Shown: piece by piece, positions 55,801 to 64,000 of the stretch
Position numbering within the stretch: the stretch's first letter is position 1
How the letters are laid out: every line of letters begins with the position of its first letter
Assembly: GCA_023078685.1 (NCBI GenBank)
Contig: JALGAS010000011.1
Span: forward strand, 372,001 to 436,000
Direction of reading: 5' to 3'
DNA from: Neopestalotiopsis rosae
Lineage: Eukaryota; Ascomycota; Sordariomycetes; Amphisphaeriales; Sporocadaceae
DNA length: 64,000 bases
The notes under the pieces: generated by a model
Told to the model about the DNA's origin: nothing
The model's database searches: none
What the model saw: only the letters and a program-made list of their open reading frames with translations
Made by a program: the position numbers and the translations under genes

Positions 55801-58800
55801 TGACTCTCATGACCGGTCCAAAAATCTCTTAGATTACCCCCGTCTGCCCATGGAAAGACAAGACATCGATCCTCTGCTATATGGTACGCCGCAACTGGTT
55901 TGATGAGATGGGGTGATTCATATTCACATAACGCGCGAAGATTCCTTGCCTCTCTATCAAAGAACTCAGCAAGATCTTCACCATGTTTGGCTTTCTTGAT
56001 TGCGACAGACACCATGCCGGTTTTTGAGTCCTGTATCTTTCAGTATTCCTCCTAAATATCACGTAGGTGGTGTTCAAGAACTTACTGGAGTTACTTGTGG
56101 TACATGTGCTTTGTGAATTTCAACTCGAGAAACTTCACCAAAGAATCCACGTGCAGGTTTGTGCACCTTTGGAAGCTCCAGGTACGGCAAGATGGTTTTC
56201 GGATGAAGCTGGTAATGGAATGGATCGCCCGCAAATACCGGCGCAAGAAATGAACACTGCCAATGGTCGAAAAGACGTCGATCATTCCGCTCCCATCGAT
56301 TGAAAAAGCGGAACTGCCTTTCATCGCCAGCACTGGTGGCGGTCCCATAGTAAGTACCATTGTCATCTATATGGAACTCGATTGGCAGGAACTTGTCAAC
56401 GACATCGTTGGAATAAAAGTCGTTGAGCCAGGAACTGAGTTTCTCCGTTTCCTTGGTGATCAGAGCCAAGATCAAGAAGAGCCTCCGTGCATCCTGAAGA
56501 ACGAATTCGATGAGTGTACGCTTGTTGAGAATTTCACCATCATCGTTATGATTGATGATCTTAGTCACATTTTCTCGAGTCACAAATGTCTCCAATCGGT
56601 CGCATGGTAGGAACTGGCCGGTTCTCAAGCAGTTGTCCATCAACGCGTCATCCACATCATCCGCTAGTCTCCGCAAGATATCAGCGGCGGAGATTTGTTC
56701 GGCTCGCTTTATCACATCTAGAATGAGGTGAGCTTGGAAACGTTTCTTTCCCCATTCCCATTAATCTTGTTGACATACCTTGTATTACGAGGCGTTTCTG
56801 GGATAGCTCGGTAGCTTCTTCGGTTAAATCTAGTGCCCAGAGAACTCCCTCAAGATTCTCCATAATGATACCTGTTTTCGTATGTTTTGGACCGAGCAAT
56901 GTTTCAGTCAGTGTCAGACACTGGAGATACAGCTCTCTTGCCTCTTCGAATCGTCCTTCTCTGAAGAGAGAATCCGACAAAGCTTGAAGACAATCTCGGG
57001 TAAGCATATCTTCTGGGCCATTGAGCCTCGTTGATATGTCAAGGTGTTGCCGGAGCACGTCTCCCTCAAAGTCATTCGCCCGCTGGCGAATATTCTCCTC
57101 AAAAACCAGCTTCCAATTAATATGCTCGAATTCATCTTCTTCTGGAGTGCTATAGTCCGAGTCATACGCATCCGGATATGGCGGCACCAGAGGAAACCAT
57201 TCCCCGTCCCGCCAGGTGCCCACCGGGACGCCACCATCGTTCTGCAACTCGCTTCTCTGGGAACTGAGGCTGTCTCTATCCTCGAGATACTGGATATACA
57301 TCAAGCTGAGTTGTTTCAGATCTTCCGCAATGTGTCTCAGTAATTCGTTCCTCAGATCTTCCGAACGGCGGTCGTCTATGACCGCAGTAGGTACCCCTTG
57401 CTTGTCGGGCAGAAGTATACGAGCAAGAATACCAGGAATTGTGTTACAAATCGGACATGTGTATTCTGGTCGTAGATGTCTGACTTCGCACAGGGCCATA
57501 AAGGTCTCGAGGCTTGGACCATCGCTGTTATCCGGGTGATGGTCCTCAATATGCTTCTCGACCGCAGACTCATCCTCGAACCATTGTGACTCATGAGAAT
57601 CTTGGCAATGCCACCTAGTTGGCAAATGTATCGTACTCGGCCAGTCAGAAGAGTGTTCTTTATCTATATGTGCCTTCCAATCGTCGAATCGAGCGAACAA
57701 TTGAGGTGGTCTGGCACAATCTTCCGACAGACATGCGTAAAGACGTAAGTCCTGCTTCACATGATTTCTAGAATTGTTATTCATTTTAGCAAATGCACGA
57801 GATTGATGAAAACTCACTTCCACCGGCTCTTTTATTTCATATTCAGCCTTTTCATAACGCCTGCAGCAATATGGGCAAATTGCGTCTCTTGCACCTTCTT
57901 CGATTTTCGGAGGTTTCGGGTAGTGCAATTCCCCGGGCGAATGACTCGATGTGTGAGATTTTGTTGGATAGAAATGGGTCTTGTTGAACCTTTGTATCAC
58001 AGACTGAGATTCTGGTCTGCTAGGGTTTGTGTCAGACTGAGGAGTAGCCAGCGCCTTTTTGAAGCTTTGAGTCGCGTGCGGCGTGAACTCCTTCTGTGCA
58101 GCTGACGCTCTTCCGCCGTCAAGAGGTTCTTTTAGAATTGGCTTAAATACTCGAGACTTAGTGCCCATGTTGGGAGTCGGACTCTCTTCTCGATTTGTGA
58201 GATCTTGCTTCTTCGCTACGTGGCTCCTAGTGTAGATGATGCCGAAGTGTCGAAATGTTAGGGAGCTAGCCAGCTGTGCACACAAGGATAGCGCCGCTCC
58301 ATGATGGCCGTTCAAGGTTTGACGATAGACCAAGCGAAGCTGAAGATTTCTGTAGATCTCCTCCTCTAGGGTACCGTCAGTTTTCTGGTCTATGAAGGCG
58401 CTAATGCGTTGGATCAGGGTACTGGCGGAGGACTGTTGGATGGCAATGCCGAGCCGCAAAAGCGAGTCAATTGCAGCTTCCAATATCTTGAGCGACTCGA
58501 CAAGTAGAGAGGAGAGATGATTTTCAGGTTCTTCCCCCATCTGGCTAACTATGGAACTTAGTGGATCATCTCTTTCATGTTTGTCTGCTTGAGTCTCCAA
58601 GCCCACAACTGTGCAAGGATTGATGTCAGTATAGTCAGATATTGGAGAACCATAGTTTGAGTGCGTGAAGCTGACTTCGTTCCAAATTGGTCTTCACTAT
58701 CTGCAGAAAGTGTAGAACCAGATCACGCAGTGAATCACTGTACATCAGGCTTGCGTCCAGTGACAGACTTGGCTTTGCGTATACATTCGAGTTATGCACC

Positions 58801-59003
58801 CATTGGTCGAACTGCTGACCCAGGATGGTGACCACGGCAAGACTTTGTGCATCTTGAATTTCGATGATGCGACGGAAAAAAAGGTCGCATTCGTGTGTCT
58901 GCCTGCGGATGTCCATGTCATTTGAGGGCTCAAACAAGACGACGATGAAGGCAAATTGACTCGAAATGATAGAGTGATGCGGTTCAGACGCATCGGAACA
59001 CAT
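52809..59003 (-). CDS. C2H2/TPR - protein kinase - HET fusion protein
   Basis: Seven exons on the minus strand: 58676-59003, 56779-58608, 56086-56717, 54879-56030, 54413-54758, 53601-54360 and 52809-53544. They total 5784 nt, about 1927 residues, with every phase consistent. Residues about 354-520 form a fungal C2H2-like zinc region (ICPYCCRRY, HVKQDLRLYACLSEDC, WKAHIDKEH, CPICNTIPG). About 655-720 is TPR-like. The kinase follows: glycine loop ARGFFGEVSRV (about 908), VAIKK, catalytic HGDLKPEN (1038), metal-binding DLG (1062) and a PPE motif (1094), so it looks active. A CTGC/CDLC cysteine pair (1356-1387) leads into the HET domain: YAAVSHCWG (1508), YIWIDRLCILHD and RGWAFQERILSRRSIHF. HET domains trigger incompatibility cell death. 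The exon 3-4 junction splits the kinase domain, so it is secure; the kinase-HET join (120 bp intron 54759-54878) is the least certain. Confidence 0.8.
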
Positions 59004-59579
59004 GCACACTTAAATTTGCTTCCAGTGAATTGTCAAAGCACATCGTGCGTTAGGGTAGTTCAAGAAGCTACTATGTATGGATTGTCATTGACCGTAGGGT
59101 AACACTTTCGACGAAAGTGACATGCACACGCGCGTGCTGATGGAATGATACGTGGCGACCCCGCAATGGATCTCGAGCTGTGAATGTTCAGGTGGTGTGG
59201 CGCACCCCAATCGGAACAATAGTTTCATATCTATGCCTGAGCTGATATCAATGCATGAATTATTAGTGTGTGCCCGACATACCTAGGCGAGATTGAAACA
59301 TAGAGCCCCGTCATCTGGGTGCAAAAAGGCACAAGGCTGTCTGTCTGCCCCGTCTACTGCTACACATTTCCCAGCTGAAGGATGGTAACTTTTTCAAAAT
59401 TGCACTTCAGCTGAATGAACAGACACTGCCGAGTAATCTGTGCAGACACATTCTGTTGTAGAAGCTCATGATCTCTTCACTGTGCAGCGCTGGATCATCG
59501 GGTCACGTACACATCGTTGAAAAGAGCCGGTGGAGACTCTGGGTGTGTCTGACCTGGACCACTGTCTGGAGCAGTCACC
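59004..59579. promoter_or_regulatory. Shared divergent promoter of kinase-HET and protease genes
   Basis: 576 bp separate the kinase-HET ATG (59003, minus) from the protease ATG (59580, plus). No gene lies between, so the two probably share control elements and may be co-expressed. Confidence 0.6.
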
Positions 59580-62500
59580 ATGCCCGCCATCAAAGATTCC
59601 GCGCAGTGGCAACTCCTGGTTCGAATTTTGCCTTTCTTCAATTCGGATCTTGCCTGGACGGCGGCAAATCGTCAAAGCAAAGATGAGATAGTCGTCGCGG
59701 ACTATGCCAAGCTTATCAAGGGTGAACTTGCGACCATCAAGGTGTTTGCACGTGTAGAGCAAGTGCTTGATGAGTCCATATACGACGAATTCGTCACGAG
59801 CACTGAATCACTACTTTCGACACTGGAGGTACTTCTTAATGACAGAATACTGCATCCACAGGTGAGCCAGGACAGCCCCCATACACCAAAATTTCCTAAG
59901 CAGCACATTGTATATTTTGATTGATTGTGTTACTAGGTGGCGATTGATGACTATGCAATCGACCTCCGTCGCCGGTGCCCGAAGCTCATAGCGCTTGATA
60001 GGCTAGCAATACCTACATCGGATTTTGAACAGTTTGTCTACCTAGAACAAGATGCCCCGTCCTTCAAGAGAGTCTATTTCAGCATAAGAACTTTCATTGA
60101 AGCCATGCCAGCCCCGTCCAATGCGACTACGACAGGAAAACGTCAGGCCTCATTTGATCTCAGTAAGCCCCAGCTAAAGAGTCGGATCGATCAATCTTTC
60201 AGAGCTCAAGCATCAGCGCTGCTACAGTCTCTGATAAAACAAGTCGAGCGGTGCGAAATGGAAAATCCGAATCACCGGGCCATGCTGCAGCTAGATCACA
60301 GGAAATGTGATATTGCACCTATGCCGGTCGTGGGCCAATCGGAGTTTCGCCTCTTGCTGTCAGAGTGTCAGGACAACTCGAATCACAACATCTGGCGACA
60401 AACAGATTGCACTGTATCATTAACAACCAATGAACTGTATTTGAAACCTAATTTGGATTTTGAATTTACCAATATTCCCGCTGATACCGATTACAGAGAC
60501 GAAATACCCGAGGATGCAGACCAGTGTCAAATTGACAATCTGTGCCAGAACGCCGCCATAGCTCACGAAAACGATCAGCTGTTTAGGATTTCACTACTCA
60601 ATGGCGAGCTATATGACGTATCAGAAGCCGAGATTCCGGACCCCGGTGGTACTGGGACGATATCGTTACACGATCTTTTTGACCGTGGCATATTGAGAAA
60701 TCGCTACTGTTTCCCTCCGAACGACAAGAAAATGCTAGCGTGTACACTTGCACAAGCACTCTTGAACTTCTACGATAGCTCATGGATAGAGCAAGTCTGG
60801 ACACTGAAAAGCATTTCATTCTTGCATTCCACTGATCACAAAGTCTGCGACGTTCATCGACCATACATGGCTTGTTCGATCGCTGCGGATATCGCATCTC
60901 TAAAGACTTTGGATGAATCTCACAAATACCCTCTGATATTTTCTTTCGGCAACCTGTTGTTGGAGTTGGAGACTGGGGAGGAGACACAGCGAAAACGTAA
61001 TAAGAAAGGGAGGCTCAGCCTCTGGGAGGCCCTGAGCCAATTTTGCAAGACATCGAGCAAGCACCAACTGAGCCATGGCTACGGAAAAGCGCTGGAGGCT
61101 TGCGTCAACTTTGAGAAGTATCATGCACTAGAGCTAAGGGACAACCCTGACACGACTGAAGCCGAAGTCATACTCAAGTATATCGTGCATCAGCTTGAGG
61201 ATGATATACATATATCTGACCAAAAGAAATCCGAGTCTCGCAATTTAGACCTCAAAATGAAAGACTCTGGTACACTGGTTCCACAGAGCCTCTCATCCGC
61301 AATGCCGGCGAATACCTCGTTCTCGAACGCAGCAAAGTTCCGCGGAAACACTGTTCAAATTCCCGCGCATGAAAATTTAGGGGGCACGGCGGTGATGTTT
61401 GATTCACTCGCTGGCGAAGAGTACGTATAACCCTTGATCTCATTGCTGGGGAACGTGGTTGTTGCCAATACTTCATTTCACAATCTGATTGTAGTCACTG
61501 ACCCAAGTGATGAGCTTTTGGTCGCAAACGTCTGGATTGAAATCACCATCTGGATGCTAATTTCTCAAAGGCATGCTGGTGTAGAAAAAGAGTTTTGGAA
61601 CAACCATAAAGTATTTTATGAAGAATACATAAAACCGAAAGCGCAAATGCGCGGAAGACATAGCCGCAGGATTCGAATTGCAGTGCTCGATACCGGCATT
61701 GACAGATATGACTCGTCCGTCAGAGGGCAAATTGACGCCATCACCGATGAACGATGGAAACGTGCTCTGGAGGATATCAAGCGGAATCGGGCGGGGGATA
61801 AACCAAAAAAAGATGCATGCAGTCCGATCAAAGAGATTAAGAATTTCGTGGAAGCCAGCAGTTCTACCACAGATAGCTGTGGCCATGGAACAACCATGGT
61901 TGGTTTGCTACTTCGTGTGGCGCCCGATGTGGATGTCTATGTCGCAAAGGTGGCCGAGAGTCTGCAGTCTGCAGATACAGCCGCTGTTGCAAAGGTGAGC
62001 ATGCATTGATCACCTGAGTAATGTGATGCTGATAAAAGCCAACATCACAGGCAATCGAATGGGCAGTCGAAAATGAAGTTGACATCCTAAGCATGTCGTT
62101 CGGTACGAGGGGTTTAGATAGCGTTATTGAACGCGCTCTTAACAACATACCGTATCCCGTCATCATGTTCGCAGCAGCATCAAATGGTGGAACGGGCATA
62201 CCAACTGCATACCCCGCCTTTGACTACAGAGTCATTTCTGTCCACGCATTATCCGGTAATGGCGCTGAGGGCAGCATGAATCCAACTACAGAAGCCAATT
62301 CTGATGCTTTTGGAACCCTCGGGTACGGTGTGAAAACCACATGGAAAGATAGAACTCGTTTCGTAAATGGTACTTCGTACGCGACACCAATTGCTGCCGG
62401 CATCGTGGCGAATTACCTCGAATGGGTCAACCATGTAGCCAAGGATGCAAGTCTTGGGGTGAAAGAGCGGGAGGCGGAGCAGTGGAAGTCTAAAAACACC

Positions 62501-62656
62501 ATTCACGCAGTCCTCAGGCATCTAATGTCGCACAGAAAGCACAAACTAGACTTCATCATGCCGTGGTTACTCTGGCAGCCGAAAATGAAAGACCCTGACA
62601 AGCACGTGATTAGCACGCTTAGGAATCATTGGAGGGTCTCTCCATCTCTAGAGTAG
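59580..62656 (+). CDS. HeLo/DUF7580-like plus subtilisin (S8) protease
   Basis: Proposed exons: 59580-59861, 59937-61424, 61515-61994 and 62051-62656, about 951 residues. The N-terminal 150 residues are helical and resemble fungal HeLo-like or prion-inhibition domains. Residues about 150-560 look like DUF7580 (YPLIFSFGNLLLELETGEE, then LSHGYGKALEACVNFEKYH). The S8 protease has all key residues: Asp649 in IAVLDTG, His714 in CGHGTTMVG, Asn795 in AAASNGG and Ser859 in NGTSYATPIAAG. It should be an active intracellular serine protease, since no signal peptide is present. The intron after exon 2 is awkward: the stronger acceptor at 61494 would shift the frame, whereas the GAG acceptor at 61514 keeps it. 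The other two introns are clean. It is divergent from the kinase-HET gene and tail-to-tail with the gasdermin-like gene, as expected for a HET-Q2-like activator. Confidence 0.78.
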
Positions 62657-62762
62657 ACATAAAAGCTTCTGAGCGCAAATTCCTCCCCTTTAATGTACAT
62701 CTTAAGTATTACTAAAAAGGGAAAAGAAATTGCAAGTTCGGATTAGATAAACAATAACCCAA

Positions 62763-63839
62763 TCAGAAATTTCCAGGAATTATCCACTTCTCATCGCCGT
62801 CCTGAACAGACGCGTATTCTTCGCCTTCATCCAGTAAATCGTCAACAGCGTAATCATTTTCCAACCCAATAGCCTCCACATTGGGCTCGTTGATGTTCAT
62901 TCCACCATCCATCATACTCGCACCCTTCCTGGAAAGCTTGTGTTCCCAGCGTCCCATCTTGTACAGGATCTTTCGGACTCGAAAAGCCAGAACAAAGGGT
63001 GTCGAGTTACCAAAGGCCTCCCCCCTGTTTCGTGCCTTTTTGAATTCAAGAATTTTCTGCACATCGGCTCCGGGAAGCTGTAACCCAAGTGCACCTCCGC
63101 CCTCAATCGAAGCTGTCTTCTTGAGGCTGGCGCCATAGGCGACCTTAAGGCCCGTGACCATGTACAGCGCTGGTGGAGACTCCTTGTCGTAGCCGGCGAG
63201 ATAGCTCTGAATAGAGGCTAGCTTCATACTATCATCGACGAAAGCTTGTAGGGCCTCAAACTCAAAAGTGATCAAGGTGTTGACCGACAGGGCGTCTTGG
63301 GAGTGGCGCTCGAAGATCAAACCCGTTTCGATGCCGACCGGCAGACCTAGTGCAGCGAACATAGTGGCCCAGATGCCGAGGCGACCGCTCAACAGCTCCC
63401 CGCGAGTGGCGCGAAACCCTTGCTTGATGTCGGGAGTGAAAATGTCGGCCGAAGAAATATTCATGCGGTCCTTGCGGTTGATAGCTATAAGCTCATCGCC
63501 GAGCGGGTCCCTCAGAATGTCGCCTAGGAAGAGGGCTGGAGATAGAGTTGTACTCTGTGCTGAAGCTTCCATATTCTCCACGACGCCTATTGGAGTAGAG
63601 GGTACCGCTGTATCGGTCTCAGTCGGCTCCTCGGAGGTTAGAGGTGCTTCATCATCCCGTGCAGACTGGTTTCCAATAGTGACATCCTCAATCTGCTCTG
63701 CATCATTGTCTGCGGGGTTAGCGACCACCTCTTGGCTGTTATTTGCGGACGCTTCAGGCAACGCAGCGATCAAGTGCTTCCAAAAATAGGGCGGCGCGCG
63801 CGTAGTATAGCCAGGAGTGACAATATAGGTCTTGCCCAT
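62763..63839 (-). CDS. Gasdermin-like pore-forming protein (HET-Q1/RCD-1 type), putative
   Basis: Single exon, 358 residues, no signal peptide. Fungal gasdermins form membrane pores and kill the cell after proteolytic removal of a short C-terminal segment. Residues about 1-30 and 102-295 form the likely pore-forming domain: FLGDILRDPLGDE, a GRLGIWATMFAALGLPVG block, FEFEALQAF and LYMVTGLKVAYGASL. These match my memory of the fungal gasdermin pattern, but no alignment was possible. Residues about 31-101 are an acidic, Ser/Thr/Glu-rich insertion near the N-terminus. The last 60 residues (about 298-358) are a separate tail, acidic after residue 325, as in the inhibitory tails of this family. The gene ends 106 bp from the S8 protease gene on the opposite strand, the arrangement known for fungal gasdermin-protease pairs. 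Identity rests on pattern and context together. Confidence 0.6.
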   Translation of the reverse strand: MGKTYIVTPGYTTRAPPYFWKHLIAALPEASANNSQEVVANPADNDAEQIEDVTIGNQSARDDEAPLTSEEPTETDTAVPSTPIGVVENMEASAQSTTLSPALFLGDILRDPLGDELIAINRKDRMNISSADIFTPDIKQGFRATRGELLSGRLGIWATMFAALGLPVGIETGLIFERHSQDALSVNTLITFEFEALQAFVDDSMKLASIQSYLAGYDKESPPALYMVTGLKVAYGASLKKTASIEGGGALGLQLPGADVQKILEFKKARNRGEAFGNSTPFVLAFRVRKILYKMGRWEHKLSRKGASMMDGGMNINEPNVEAIGLENDYAVDDLLDEGEEYASVQDGDEKWIIPGNF

Positions 63840-64000
63840 GATGGAGTATAAGGTGCAAATTCGTCAGATGGACGATTTTAAAGCTAATGATCACTCCCTG
63901 ATGGCAAAAAGAATTTTTTTGAGGTCGAGGCTCTCAATGCCTTGCCGCGTAAGACGAGGGGTACCGCCATGATGTAACACAGACCCAAGTGCGGCTGAAC
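63840..64000. other. Promoter side of gasdermin-like gene
   Basis: 161 bp to the window end. AT-rich near the gene; no other feature seen. Confidence 0.4.

Noticed and set aside
57778..57830. Possible 50-bp intron (GTGAGT...TTCTAG) inside the C2H2 region of the kinase-HET gene
   Set aside because: Removing it breaks the frame before the conserved HVKQDLRLYACL block, and the frame is open without splicing.

Overview
This window is nuclear DNA of a filamentous ascomycete, most likely a sordariomycete and perhaps hypocrealean. The genes carry short GT-AG introns (about 45-170 bp), CT-rich promoters and fungal-specific families: a HET-domain protein, a short heme-thiolate peroxygenase, a PDR-type ABC transporter, a Neurospora-type copper metallothionein and a UMTA/LaeA-type methyltransferase. 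No tRNA, rRNA, CRISPR array or intact transposon was recognised. Exon structures were deduced by eye from splice signals and reading frame, without alignments.

Layout. 1.9-3.2 kb: winged-helix (GDS1-like) nuclear protein. 3.9-5.4 kb: OMS1-like mitochondrial methyltransferase. 6.6-7.3 kb: AT-rich island beside a broken gene-like fragment. 7.6-11.2 kb: an NmrA-like reductase broken by one stop codon, then an alcohol-acetyltransferase-family enzyme. 12.3-15.4 kb: a double CENP-V/GFA zinc protein and a UMTA-like methyltransferase. 17.8-18.0 kb: a 27-residue metallothionein split by an intron, with a direct repeat and TATA box upstream. 19.7-21.1 kb: an orphan with an HMG-box-like N-terminus. 21.8-23.5 kb: argininosuccinate synthase with 14- and 15-nt microexons. 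24.3-25.2 kb: a PaaI/ACOT13-type thioesterase in eight small exons. 25.7-27.6 kb: an acidic nucleolar-type RRM protein. 29.0-31.4 kb: a multi-pass membrane protein with a 5'UTR intron. 34.0-36.5 kb: secreted GH3 beta-glucosidase. 39.8-40.8 kb: secreted chloroperoxidase/peroxygenase. 41.6-42.1 kb: small SANT/Myb-like protein. 43.3-43.8 kb: an 85-90 bp minisatellite. 47.6-52.1 kb: PDR multidrug transporter.

The last 11 kb (52.8-63.8 kb) is the most interesting part. It reads as a three-gene regulated-cell-death locus: (i) a gene of about 1927 codons joining a C2H2-like region and TPR segment, a protein kinase and a C-terminal HET domain; (ii) a divergent gene with a HeLo/DUF7580-like N-terminus and a subtilisin-like S8 protease with complete catalytic residues; (iii) a tail-to-tail single-exon gene resembling fungal gasdermins (HET-Q1/RCD-1 family). 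A neighbouring gasdermin and S8 protease match the Podospora HET-Q1/HET-Q2 logic, in which the protease cleaves and activates the pore-former. The adjacent kinase-HET fusion suggests a larger sensor-executor module. The in-frame fusion is a firm reading; the gasdermin assignment and the functional link are inferences.
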